DNA of 64,000 nt. It comes from UBA7672 sp963718145. GTDB lineage: Bacteria > Pseudomonadota > Alphaproteobacteria > Caulobacterales > Hyphomonadaceae. Location of the stretch: positions 1 to 64,000 of the forward strand of contig CAVQYJ010000009.1 in NCBI GenBank assembly GCA_963718145.1, given 5' to 3'. This document shows positions 37,030-45,674 of this stretch, in pieces. Each line of letters opens with the position of its first letter. Position 1 is the stretch's first letter. The translations under genes were made by a program, and so were the position numbers. Under the pieces are notes generated by a model, which did not search any database, had not been told where the DNA came from, and saw only the letters and a list, made by a program, of their open reading frames with translations.

Positions 37030-37524
37030 ATGGCTGGTGTTCTGAACATTTTCCAGGCGACGCCCGAACCGGCCGCGTCGACTTTCGATCTCAAGCAGCT
37101 GACCGAGCAGTTCCAGAAGACGCGGAACACCGACTGGTCGATCCCGGAGGCGTTCCTCTGCCTCCTGCTGTCGTCCGCCGTCGCCGACGGCGTCGTTACG
37201 CTGGAAGAGCAGGCCGAGATCCACGCTCTCGCGCGCAGGTCGCGGGCGCTGAAGACGGTCGCCCAGAACGACCTCGCCGCCGCCAACGCCGCGGTCAACA
37301 AGAAGCTCAAGGAGCGTCCGAACGGCGTGCAGGAAGCGTGTGAATCCCTGCCCACGGACATGCGCCTGCCGGTCTTCGCGCACTGTGTCGATATCATCCT
37401 CGCCGATGGCGAGCTGGTGCAGGCCGAAGCAGAATACCTCAACAGGATTACCGGGTTCCTTGGAATCGACAGCGCCGACGCCAAGCGCGTCATGGAAGTC
37501 ATGCTGGTGAAGAACCGGTTCTAG
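37030..37524 (+). CDS. TerB-like helical protein, first copy
   Basis: The 164-residue protein belongs to the TerB-like (tellurite-resistance TerB/DjlA N-terminal) helical fold as far as sequence suggests. The motif LSSAVADGVVTLEEQAEI and, in the second half, FAHCVDIILADGELVQAEAEYL are duplicated acidic D-G-x2-x2-E segments that bind metal in TerB. No signal or membrane helix is visible, so it is cytosolic. The next gene encodes a close paralogue, with about half its residues matching by eye. Whether it has any link to tellurite is doubtful; TerB-like domains are widespread in stress and envelope systems. Confidence 0.78.
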   Translation: MAGVLNIFQATPEPAASTFDLKQLTEQFQKTRNTDWSIPEAFLCLLLSSAVADGVVTLEEQAEIHALARRSRALKTVAQNDLAAANAAVNKKLKERPNGVQEACESLPTDMRLPVFAHCVDIILADGELVQAEAEYLNRITGFLGIDSADAKRVMEVMLVKNRF

Positions 37525-37630
37525 GTCGTGATGCGCCTGGCTTGCCGGCGCGGATGGAAAGTCGGGTCTGCGGCTGGGCTCTCGATCGTCATCAGCCGGA
37601 TTTGGTTCAGGCGTTTGAACGGGGTACGAC

Positions 37631-38140
37631 ATGTCTAACGAGAGCGGGCAGGTCATCAACATCTTCCAGGCGCAGCCAGAGCCGAAGAAGGGATCGAACT
37701 TCGATCTCGACCGGCTGACCGCGGATTTCAAGACGCAGCGCAACACCGACTGGACCGCTGCGGAATCCTTCCTCTGCCTGCTTCTCACCGCCGTCTCTGT
37801 CGATGGCGTGTTTGCGCGGGAAGAGATGGAAGAGGTCAAGGCGTTGCTCCTGCGCTCACGCGCCCTCAAGGCGATGAACCAGAACCAGCTCGCTGCCGCC
37901 AACAAAGTGATCCAGCAGCGCCTGGCCGAGCGTCCAAACGGCCTCGACGAAGCATGCAAGTCGCTGCCCGCGGACATGCGCCTCACCGTCTTCGCCCACT
38001 GCGTCGACATCGTCCTGTCGGACGGCACGCTTGCCGGCGTCGAAGCGGACTTCCTCAACCAGATCACCGCGCTCCTCGGCCTCGAAGCCGAAGAAGCCAA
38101 GCGCGTGATGGAAATCCTGCTGATCAAGAACCGCTACTAG
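37631..38140 (+). CDS. TerB-like helical protein, second copy
   Basis: The 169-residue paralogue of the preceding gene shares the N-terminal INIFQAQPEP pattern, RNTDWTAAESFLCLLLTA, the D-G segment SVDGVFAREEMEEV and FAHCVDIVLSDGTLAGVEADFL, and ends KNRY where the first ends KNRF. It is a tandem duplication. Its 3' half is overlapped on the opposite strand by the run-on end of the cobA frame, which is probably an artefact of that gene. Confidence 0.78.
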   Translation: MSNESGQVINIFQAQPEPKKGSNFDLDRLTADFKTQRNTDWTAAESFLCLLLTAVSVDGVFAREEMEEVKALLLRSRALKAMNQNQLAAANKVIQQRLAERPNGLDEACKSLPADMRLTVFAHCVDIVLSDGTLAGVEADFLNQITALLGLEAEEAKRVMEILLIKNRY

Positions 38141-38959
38141 GGTTTCGCTCGCCTCCGCGAAAGGCCTTTCCGGCGATCCGGAACGCAGGTCTCCTGCGCC
38201 CGCGGGTGCGTCGCGAAGGTCACGCGGGATGTCCACGGCGGAGCCGCACGCCGCACCAATCGTGATCAGCACCGGACCCTCGATGGCCTCTGCCGCCAGC
38301 GCGCCGGCGATGCCGGCAAGCGTCGACGTCACCAGCCGGGCATTCGGGCGCTCCACGTCGATGGCGGCGATCGCGGGCGTATCCTGCGCCCGCCCGGCCG
38401 CGACAAGCTGCCCTGCGATAAAGGCAATGTCCGCGCATCCCATGTAGAGGCACAGCGTCGTGCTCGGGTCGGCCGCCGCGCGCCACCCTCCTGCAGCGCC
38501 GGCGAGCGTTCGGCCGGTGGCGAACAGCACGCGGCGCGCCGTCTCCCGCTCCGTCAGCGAGAACCCGAACTGCGCCGCCGCCGCCGATGCCGTCGTCACG
38601 CCCGCGATCACTTCAACCGCGACGCCGGCCGCTTCCAGGAAGGCGCGTTCCTCGGCCCCTCGTCCGAAGATCGATGGATCACCGCCTTTGAGCCGCACCA
38701 CCGTCGCGCCCGTTCGGGCAAGACGCACCATCAGCCGGTTGATGAAATCCTGCGACGTCGACGGCCTGTGGCCGCGCTTGCCGACTTCGATCCCCCGCGC
38801 CCGTGCCGGAAACAGCGCTCGGATCTCCTCGCCGACCAGCGCGTCGAACAGGATGACATCCGCCGCCTCGATCGCCTTCAGGGCTCGCAACGTCAGCAGG
38901 TCTGCAGCGCCCGGCCCGGCGCCGACCAGAAGCACGCGGCCAGTCGGATCATGCGGCAT
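37856..38959 (-). CDS. cobA: Uroporphyrinogen-III C-methyltransferase (SUMT), frame with abnormal 3' extension
   Basis: SUMT makes precorrin-2, the precursor of the sirohaem needed by NirB. Start ATG 38959 gives MPHDPTGRVLLVGAGPGAADLLTLRAL, the SUMT N-terminus; DALV, VVRLKGGDPSIFGRGAEE and VEVIAGVTTASAAAA are also conserved. The enzyme homology ends near residue 255-265 (GPVLITIGAACG), as expected for a 250-280 residue enzyme. The frame then runs 285 bases antisense through the terB-like gene to 37856. Either alternative frame stops at about 38120-38140, so a small indel near 38150-38230 has probably hidden the true stop. It is the last gene of the nitrate operon. Confidence 0.8.
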   Translation of the reverse strand: MPHDPTGRVLLVGAGPGAADLLTLRALKAIEAADVILFDALVGEEIRALFPARARGIEVGKRGHRPSTSQDFINRLMVRLARTGATVVRLKGGDPSIFGRGAEERAFLEAAGVAVEVIAGVTTASAAAAQFGFSLTERETARRVLFATGRTLAGAAGGWRAAADPSTTLCLYMGCADIAFIAGQLVAAGRAQDTPAIAAIDVERPNARLVTSTLAGIAGALAAEAIEGPVLITIGAACGSAVDIPRDLRDAPAGAGDLRSGSPERPFAEASETLVAVLDQQDFHHALGFFGFEAEERGDLVEEVRFDAGKRAVRQDDVDAVGEDGEAHVRGQRLACFVEAVWTLGQALLDHFVGGSELVLVHRLEGA

Positions 38960-41604
38960 CACGGTTCTCCAATGCGGGAGCATCTGCGATCAAGCGTGTG
39001 ATCTCGGTGCGGCAGGAGCCGCAAGTCATTCCGGCGTGCGTTGCTGCGCCCACGGCGTCGAGCGATGCAGGCCCCAGCGCCGATCGCGCGCTTGATGGCG
39101 CCCGCAGTCACGCCTGCGCACGCACACACGATCGGGCTCGCGTCGAGCGCAGCCCCCGGCGCACGGCCATGCAGCAGGAAGCGGCGGGTCTCGTCGGAGA
39201 CCACGGGTTCCGCAAACGCCGCCACCAGCCAGTCGCGCGGCGGCAGGCGCTGGCCGACGAACAGCACGCGATCGAGCCGTCCATCCTCGATCCACGCCTG
39301 GCGCGAGGACCGCGCCGCTGCGTCGTCATAGCGGATGCACTCGCCGCCGGCCGTTCGCGTCAGCGCCCGGATCACAAGCTGGCGCTCGGCCTCATCGCCG
39401 CGTCCCGCAAATTCGTGCAGGTGCGCGCCAGCCTGCGGAATGCGCCGCCAGATGATGTCCGCGCCCCTGGGCCGCTGCGCCGCTTCCCGTGCGATGAAGA
39501 AGCCGGCCCATGTCTCGCGATAGCCATAGATGCGCGCCGGCGTGTGCTTGAATTCCGGCTGGCCTGACACCGGATCGACGGGTCCGCTCACCGTGGCGTT
39601 GGCGCGCCCGTGCGGCGCGAATGCGTCCGTCCAGTGCATCGGCATGAAGATCGATCCGCGCCGCTGCCGCTCGCTCACGCGCGCAAGCACGATTGCCTCG
39701 CCGCGCGCCGTCTCCACGCAGGTCAGCCGCCCATCCACCACGCCCGCCGCCGCAGCGTCCACCGGATGGACCTCCACGAACGGCTCGGCAATGTGCCGCG
39801 ACAGCGCGGGCGACAGCGCCGTCCGCGTCATCGTGTGCCACTGGTCGCGGATGCGCCCGGTGTTGAGCGAGAGCGGATAGCGCAGGTTCAGCTGCTCCGC
39901 TGGTCCCTGGGCGCGAACAGCAACCATGCGGGCCCGGCCATCACCCGTCGGAAAGACGCCGTCCGTGAAAAGCCGCGCCGTGCCGGAACGCGTGCGCAGC
40001 GGCCACTGCGCCGGCGCGAATGCATCGTACTCGGCATTCGACAGACCAATGAGCGACGACAGGTCCAGAAGCCGGCCGTTGTTCTCATAGGCTGTCAGCC
40101 GCGCATATTCGCGAAACACGTCGGCGGCGCTGCGCCATGCAAACGCATCGGTGTGGCCCATGCGTGCGCCAACGCTGGCGATGATGCGCCAGTCGGCGCG
40201 CGCCTCGCCGGGCGGCGCCAGCATCGCCCGTTGCCGCGAAATCCGGCGCTCCGAGTTGGTGACCGTGCCGTCCTTCTCGCCCCAGGCCAGCGCCGGCAGC
40301 TTCACATGCGCCAACGCCATCGTGTCCGTCTCCGTCATGCAGTCGGAGACGATCACCAGCGGGCATTTCACCAGCGCTTCACGTACGCGCGTGGAGTTGG
40401 GCAGGCTCACGGCTGGATTGGTCGCCATGATCCACACCGCCTTGATCCGGCCGTCATGGATCGCCTCGAACATGTCAATCGCCTTGAGCCCCGGCTTCGG
40501 CGCCACGCCTGGCGACGACCAGAACCGCGCCAGCCGGCCGCGCGAGACATCGTCGAATCCCATATGCGCCGCCAGTGTCGTGGCCATGCCGCCTGTCTCG
40601 CGCCCGCCCATCGCGTTGGGTTGGCCGGTGATCGAGAAAGGGCAGGCGCCCGGCTTGCCGATGCGGCCGGTGGCGAGATGCGTGTTGATGATTGCAAGCC
40701 CCTTGGCGACGCCCTGCGCCGACTGGTTCGCGCCCATCGAAAACAGGCTCACCGTCCGCGGCGTCTCCGCGAACATGCGGAAGAAGCGCTCCAGGTCGCC
40801 GCATTCCACGCCACAGTCGGCCGCCACGGCGCCCGGCGACTGGTCGCACTCCGAAAGCGTGCGTTCGATCTCCTCGAACCCCGACACGTGCGCCGCGATC
40901 CATGCGCGATCGATCGCGCCGCGCCGGATCAGGTCCGCCAGCAGCCCGTTCCACAGCCGCACGTCGCTCTGCGGGGCGAGCGGAAGATGAAGATCGGCAG
41001 CATCCGCCGTCTCGGTGCGCCGTGGATCGATCACGACGTGACGCTGCCCGCGCTTGCGCGCCGCTTCCATGCGCCGGTAGAGCACCGGGTGTGTCCACGC
41101 CGCGTTGTGGCCTGACATCACAACCAGGTCCGCCAGATCGATATCGTCATAGCAGCCGGGCACATAGTCGCCGCCGAACGCCTGCGTGTGCGCCGCCACC
41201 GCCGAGGCCATGCAGAGCCGCGAATTGGTGTCGATGTTCCCCGAGCCGATGAACCCCTTCATCAGCTTGTTGGCGGCGTAGTAGTCCTCGGTCAGCAACT
41301 GGCCGGAGACATAGAAGGCGACCGCATCCGGCCCGTGTCGGTCGATCACGCGCTGCAGCCCACGCGCCACATGGCCGAGCGCCCGGTCCCAGCCCACGCG
41401 CTTGTCGCCGATCATGGGATGGAGCAGGCGGCCCTCGAGTCCCACTGTCTCGCCGAGCGCCGCGCCCTTGGAGCAGATACGGCCCGCGTTGGCCGGATGC
41501 TCCTTGTCCGCCGCGATCTTGAGCTCGCGGTCCGCGCCTGTGTTGCCGACAAGGCCGCATCCCACGCCGCAATAGGGGCAGGTTGTGCGAACTCCGGCGC
41601 TCAT
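38959..41604 (-). CDS. nasA: Assimilatory nitrate reductase, molybdopterin catalytic subunit, with C-terminal BFD-like domain (frame break near the end)
   Basis: NasA reduces nitrate to nitrite in the cytosol. Start ATG 41604 overlaps the nirD stop. The N-terminal [4Fe-4S] motif CPYCGVGCGLV, the molybdopterin-binding ICSKGAALGET, CMASAVAAHTQAFG and ITGQPNAMGGRE blocks, and a C-terminal molydopterin dinucleotide domain (LSLNTGRIRDQWHTMTRT) are all present. At the end, a BFD-like [2Fe-2S] domain begins IVCACAGVTAGAIKRAIGAGAC. Near 39066 one extra base moves the frame; the next frame gives SLDAVGAATHAGMTCGSC and ends at 38949. The written frame instead ends at 38959 with an unrelated Arg-rich tail that lacks the second Cys pair. 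Confidence 0.9.
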   Translation of the reverse strand: MSAGVRTTCPYCGVGCGLVGNTGADRELKIAADKEHPANAGRICSKGAALGETVGLEGRLLHPMIGDKRVGWDRALGHVARGLQRVIDRHGPDAVAFYVSGQLLTEDYYAANKLMKGFIGSGNIDTNSRLCMASAVAAHTQAFGGDYVPGCYDDIDLADLVVMSGHNAAWTHPVLYRRMEAARKRGQRHVVIDPRRTETADAADLHLPLAPQSDVRLWNGLLADLIRRGAIDRAWIAAHVSGFEEIERTLSECDQSPGAVAADCGVECGDLERFFRMFAETPRTVSLFSMGANQSAQGVAKGLAIINTHLATGRIGKPGACPFSITGQPNAMGGRETGGMATTLAAHMGFDDVSRGRLARFWSSPGVAPKPGLKAIDMFEAIHDGRIKAVWIMATNPAVSLPNSTRVREALVKCPLVIVSDCMTETDTMALAHVKLPALAWGEKDGTVTNSERRISRQRAMLAPPGEARADWRIIASVGARMGHTDAFAWRSAADVFREYARLTAYENNGRLLDLSSLIGLSNAEYDAFAPAQWPLRTRSGTARLFTDGVFPTGDGRARMVAVRAQGPAEQLNLRYPLSLNTGRIRDQWHTMTRTALSPALSRHIAEPFVEVHPVDAAAAGVVDGRLTCVETARGEAIVLARVSERQRRGSIFMPMHWTDAFAPHGRANATVSGPVDPVSGQPEFKHTPARIYGYRETWAGFFIAREAAQRPRGADIIWRRIPQAGAHLHEFAGRGDEAERQLVIRALTRTAGGECIRYDDAAARSSRQAWIEDGRLDRVLFVGQRLPPRDWLVAAFAEPVVSDETRRFLLHGRAPGAALDASPIVCACAGVTAGAIKRAIGAGACIARRRGRSNARRNDLRLLPHRDHTLDRRCSRIGEP

Positions 41605-41948
41605 GCCGCCAGCGCGCTGGCGTCGATCAGCACGCGGCCCCGGTCGACGCGCACGTCGATGCTTGGGGCGCACCCCTTGCCGGCGTCTGCCCCAAGAGCC
41701 TCGCCGGTCTTGAGATCGATCTTCATGCCGTGCAACGGGCAGGTGACGCTGGACCCGTGCACAATGCCCATGCTTAGCGGACCCTGCTTGTGCGGGCAGC
41801 GATCGACCAGCGCGTACACTTCATCCGCTCCGGTGCGGAAGATGGCGATGGGACGAAGCGCCGAACTGATCCGCCGCGCGCCGCGCAGGGGGATGTCCTC
41901 CACGGCGCAGACATCAAGCCACGCGCGATCCAGGACTGCGTTGCTCAT
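41601..41948 (-). CDS. nirD: Nitrite reductase small subunit NirD with an intact Rieske-type site
   Basis: The 115-residue NirD partners NirB. ATG 41948 overlaps the nirB stop as ATGA, and the stop overlaps the nasA start. The sequence has CPHKQGPLS and CPLHGMKIDLKTGE, i.e. the Cys-x-His and Cys-x2-His ligands of a Rieske [2Fe-2S] cluster. Enterobacterial NirD lacks these ligands, whereas many assimilatory types keep them, so this form probably carries a cluster. Confidence 0.93.
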   Translation of the reverse strand: MSNAVLDRAWLDVCAVEDIPLRGARRISSALRPIAIFRTGADEVYALVDRCPHKQGPLSMGIVHGSSVTCPLHGMKIDLKTGEALGADAGKGCAPSIDVRVDRGRVLIDASALAA

Positions 41949-44410
41949 TCGGCGGCCTGCAGGATCGGCGCGCCCAGGCCCTGGAACTCCGAAGCATGGG
42001 CGCCGGCGGCGCGCTCCGCCCACGGATCCTCCTGGCTGAACGCCTGCGAGTGCGTGAAGCGCGCGTAAAGCGCCTCGCGCTCGTCGGCGTCGTCAACCAC
42101 CCGTTCGATGATCGAGGTCAGCCCTACGCGATCCATCCATTTGTAGACTCGCTCGAGATAGAAGCCCTCCTCGCGATAGAGCTGCATGACGGCCGCGATC
42201 ATCTCCATCGCCTCGGCTTCCGTCCGCACCTTGCCCATCACCTCCGTACCCTTGATGTGCAGCCCCGCCGCGCCGCCGAGATGGATCTCGTAACCGCTGT
42301 CGACGCACACCACGCCGATGTCCTTGCACGTCGCCTCGGCGCAGTTGCGCGGACAGCCGGAGACCGCCAGCTTCACCTTCGCCGGCGTCCACGATCCCCA
42401 GAGCAGCTTCTCAAGCTTGACGCCCAGCCCGGTCGAATCCTGCGTCCCGAACCGGCACCATTCCGATCCCACGCATGTCTTCACCGTCCGCAGCGCCTTG
42501 CCATAGGCGTGGCCCGACACCATGCCCGCCGCATTGAGGTCGGCCCACACGTCGGGAAGCTGGTGCTTCTCCACGCCCAGAAGGTCGATGCGCTGTCCGC
42601 CGGTCACCTTCACGGCCGGGATGCTGAACTTGTCGACCACATCCGCGATCGCCCGCAGCTCCTTGGCGGACGTCATGCCGCCCCACATGCGCGGAATGAC
42701 GGAATACGTGCCGTCCTTCTGGATATTGGCGTGCACCCGCTCGTTGACGAACCGCGACTGCGCATCGTCGCGATAGACGCCGGGCCACGCGCAGAGCAGG
42801 TAGTAGTTCAGCGCCGGCCGGCACGATGCGCATCCATCCGGCGTCGTCCATTCCAGCGCCTGCATCACGGCGGGAATGGATTGCAGGCCTTCCTCAACGA
42901 TCCGCTTGCGCACGATGCCGTGGCCATAGTGCGTGCACGGGCACACCGGCTTCGGCCCCTTGTGCTCGACAACGGCATCACCCGCCGTCAGCTTCAGCAG
43001 CTTCTCCACCAGCGGCGTGCACGTCCCGCACGAGGCGGACGCCTTGGTCACCGCCCGCACACTGTCGAGACTGGTAAGCTTCTTCTCCACGATTGCGGCC
43101 GTGATCGTTCCCTTGCATACGCCGTTGCAGCCGCAGATTTCTGCGGCGTCAGCCATGGCTGCAACGGCGGCGCTAGGGTCCAGGCCCCGAAGGCCCTCCG
43201 TCGCCGCCTGTCCGAACATCAGCGTCTCGCGCAGGTCGGAGACGTCCACGCCTGATTTCATCAAGTCGAAATACCAGCCGCCGTCCACCGCATCGCCGAA
43301 CAGCACGGCCCCGGCGATGCGCCCGTTCTCCAGCACGATGCGCTTGTAGACGCCGCGCCCCGCATCGCGGAACACGATGTCCTCGCAGCCCTCGCCCCCG
43401 GCAAACTTGCCGGCCGAAAACACGTCCACGCCCGAAACCTTCAGCCGCGTCGACAGCATCGAGCCTTCATAGGCCCCGCCGGCGCCGGCCAGCGTCTCCG
43501 CCAGCGAGCGGCACATGTCCCAGATCGGCGCGACCAGCCCATAGCATTGCCCGCGATGCTCGGCGCACTCGCCCACGGCGAACACGCGCGGGTCGGATGC
43601 GCGCATGCCATCGTCCACGACGACGCCGCGATTGACCGCCAGCCCCATCTCCCGTCCCAGGGCGGCATTCGGCCGGATGCCGACAGCCATCACGAGCAGG
43701 TCGCAAGACAGCACGCGCCCATCCTTCAGGCGCAGCCCGGTGACCTTGCCGTTCACGCCGAGGATTTCTTCCGACTGCGCGCCCAGGATCGTGGTCACGC
43801 CCTTCGCCTTCAGCGCCTCCGCCAGCAGATGACCGGCCGACGGATCAAGCTGCCGCTCCATCAGCACGTCCATCAGGTGCACGACGGTGGCATCCATGCC
43901 CCGCCGCGCCAGGCCGTAGGCCGCCTCCAGCCCCAGCAATCCGCCCCCGATCACCACGGCGTTGCCGCCCCGGCCCGATATCGCCACCATCCGGTCGACA
44001 TCGTCGATGTCGCGGAACGCCACCACGCCCTGCAGCTTTGCACCGGGCAGGGGCAGCAGAACCGGATCGGATCCCGTCGCCAGCACCAGCTTGTCGTAAG
44101 GCTCCGCCACGCCGCCCTCGGCAAGCACCGTGCGTGTCGCGAGATCGACATTGGTGACCTTGCAGCCTGAGCGAAGCGTGATGCCGTTCTCGCGGTACCA
44201 CTCCTCGCCATTGATGATGATGTCGTCGAAGCTCTTCTCTCCGGCGAGCACCGGCGACAGCATGATGCGGTTGTAGTTCACCCGCGGTTCCGCGCCGAAC
44301 ATGGTGATCGCATAGCGGCCCGGATCGCGCTTGAGCACTTCCTCGACCGCACGGCATCCCGCCATGCCATTGCCGATGACGACTAGCTTTTCCTTACTCA
44401 TCCGGGTCAT
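41945..44410 (-). CDS. nirB: NAD(P)H-dependent nitrite reductase large subunit NirB
   Basis: The 821-residue enzyme reduces nitrite to ammonia. It has an FAD motif (VVIGNGMAGCRAVEE), an NAD motif (VVIGGGLLGLEAAYGLARRG), two BFD-like [2Fe-2S] Cys sets (CGCNGVCKGT and SCGTC; CPCTHYGHG), and the sirohaem/[4Fe-4S] ligands in TCVGSEWCRFG (about 643) and GCPRNCAEATCKD (about 685). The start at 44410 overlaps the transporter stop as ATGA; ATG 44401 is an alternative. It depends on sirohaem made by the cobA product at the end of the same operon. Confidence 0.93.
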   Translation of the reverse strand: MTRMSKEKLVVIGNGMAGCRAVEEVLKRDPGRYAITMFGAEPRVNYNRIMLSPVLAGEKSFDDIIINGEEWYRENGITLRSGCKVTNVDLATRTVLAEGGVAEPYDKLVLATGSDPVLLPLPGAKLQGVVAFRDIDDVDRMVAISGRGGNAVVIGGGLLGLEAAYGLARRGMDATVVHLMDVLMERQLDPSAGHLLAEALKAKGVTTILGAQSEEILGVNGKVTGLRLKDGRVLSCDLLVMAVGIRPNAALGREMGLAVNRGVVVDDGMRASDPRVFAVGECAEHRGQCYGLVAPIWDMCRSLAETLAGAGGAYEGSMLSTRLKVSGVDVFSAGKFAGGEGCEDIVFRDAGRGVYKRIVLENGRIAGAVLFGDAVDGGWYFDLMKSGVDVSDLRETLMFGQAATEGLRGLDPSAAVAAMADAAEICGCNGVCKGTITAAIVEKKLTSLDSVRAVTKASASCGTCTPLVEKLLKLTAGDAVVEHKGPKPVCPCTHYGHGIVRKRIVEEGLQSIPAVMQALEWTTPDGCASCRPALNYYLLCAWPGVYRDDAQSRFVNERVHANIQKDGTYSVIPRMWGGMTSAKELRAIADVVDKFSIPAVKVTGGQRIDLLGVEKHQLPDVWADLNAAGMVSGHAYGKALRTVKTCVGSEWCRFGTQDSTGLGVKLEKLLWGSWTPAKVKLAVSGCPRNCAEATCKDIGVVCVDSGYEIHLGGAAGLHIKGTEVMGKVRTEAEAMEMIAAVMQLYREEGFYLERVYKWMDRVGLTSIIERVVDDADEREALYARFTHSQAFSQEDPWAERAAGAHASEFQGLGAPILQAAE

Positions 44411-45609
44411 GCCTGCGCCGCGGACAGCCAGGTCGACCGCCACTGCCTGCCAACGCCAACCAGCGCGACCAGCGCGACCAGCGCCAGCGCTGCAAAGCCG
44501 AGGAAGCCGAGCTGGTAGGAGCCTGTCGTCTGCTTCGCGAGCCCCAGCGTCGAGGCGAGATAGAACCCGCCGATCCCGCCCGTCATGCCGACCAGCCCGG
44601 TCACCACGCCGATCTCGTTGCGGAAGCGTTGCGGCGCCAACTGGAACACCGCGCCATTGCCCGCGCCGAGCGCGCACATGGAGAACAGCACGATCGCCAG
44701 CGCCGTCCATGCCGACGGCCACGCCACGCTCGACAGCGCCAGCCCGCCGATCGCCAGCGCATAGACGATGGTGAGTGTCCGCACCCCGCCGATCCGGTCC
44801 GCCAGCGCCCCGCCGATCGGCCGCGCGAACGATCCCGCGAACACGCACGCCGCGGTGAAATAACCCGCGATCACCGGCGTCAGCCCGTATTCCGAGTTGA
44901 AGAAGATCGTCAGCGACGACGACAGCCCGACAAATCCGCCAAAGGTGACGGAATATAGCAGCATCAGCATCCATGCATCGCGCGTCTTCAGCACGTCGAA
45001 ATAGGCGCGAAGCGGCTTGGCCGCCGGCCGGTTCGGCGCATCCTTGGCGAAGACGAGGAAGACGACAAACGCGATCGCCAGCGGCAGTATCGCCATGCCG
45101 ATCACATTGCTCCAGCCGAACCTCTCCGCCAGCCCTGGTGCAAACAGTGCGGCCAGCGCCGTGCCCGAATTTCCGGCTCCGGCAATGCCAAGCGCCAGTC
45201 CCTGATGCTCGGGCGGATACCAGCGCGACGCCAGCGGCAGCGCCACGGCGAACGATGCGCCTGCCACGCCAAGCAGCAGTCCAAACACCAGCACGCTGCC
45301 ATAATTGCCGAGTCCGATCAGCCACGCGGCGGCGAGCCCGATCAGCACGACGCTCTGGAACATCAGCCCCGTCCGCTTGGGCCCGATGCGATCAACCAGC
45401 AGCCCGGCCAGCACGCGCAGGAAGGCGCCCGACAGCACCGGCACGGCCACCATCAGGCCCTTCTGCGCCGGATCGAGCCCGAGGTCCTTGGCGATCGCCA
45501 CGCCCAGCGGCCCGAGTATGACCCAGACCATGAAGCTGAGATCGAAATAGAGGAAGGATGCGAACAGAGTGGGCGCGTGGCCCGCTTTCAGGAAAGCGCG
45601 AGACGGCAT
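44407..45609 (-). CDS. Nitrate/nitrite MFS transporter (NarK/NasA family)
   Basis: The 400-residue protein has about 12 transmembrane helices and the nitrate-signature loop GIAGAGNSGTALAALFAP, with a second signature GLVGMTGGIGGF in the C-terminal half. Arg in FDLSFMVWVILGPLG and the RIGPKRTG loop fit the NNP family. It is first in the operon narK-nirB-nirD-nasA-cobA and is preceded by a 230-base leader after nasS, probably the regulatory target of NasT. Confidence 0.9.
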   Translation of the reverse strand: MPSRAFLKAGHAPTLFASFLYFDLSFMVWVILGPLGVAIAKDLGLDPAQKGLMVAVPVLSGAFLRVLAGLLVDRIGPKRTGLMFQSVVLIGLAAAWLIGLGNYGSVLVFGLLLGVAGASFAVALPLASRWYPPEHQGLALGIAGAGNSGTALAALFAPGLAERFGWSNVIGMAILPLAIAFVVFLVFAKDAPNRPAAKPLRAYFDVLKTRDAWMLMLLYSVTFGGFVGLSSSLTIFFNSEYGLTPVIAGYFTAACVFAGSFARPIGGALADRIGGVRTLTIVYALAIGGLALSSVAWPSAWTALAIVLFSMCALGAGNGAVFQLAPQRFRNEIGVVTGLVGMTGGIGGFYLASTLGLAKQTTGSYQLGFLGFAALALVALVALVGVGRQWRSTWLSAAQA

Positions 45610-45656
45610 GGCGGATGAGTCCCTGTAATCCGTGATCGGCGTCGTCGCCGGGGAGG

Positions 45657-45674
45657 GACCGCATCCGGGCGGTC
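45657..45674 (-). promoter_or_regulatory. Hexaloop hairpin in the nitrate operon leader, candidate NasT (ANTAR) target
   Basis: On the transcript strand GACCGC and GCGGTC form a perfect 6-bp stem around the six-base loop CCGGAT, 48 bases before the transporter start. ANTAR proteins bind paired hexaloop hairpins whose loop has A at position 1 and G at position 4; here position 4 is G but position 1 is C. A weaker CATC-ACGCTC-GATG hairpin lies about 55 bases upstream. nasT and nasS immediately upstream make this a reasonable target. A 47-codon frame (45673-45816) also lies in the leader and ends within the stem. Confidence 0.38.

Noticed and set aside
37030..38140. A tellurite resistance operon
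   Set aside because: Only TerB-like proteins are present; no terC, terD or terZ genes accompany them.
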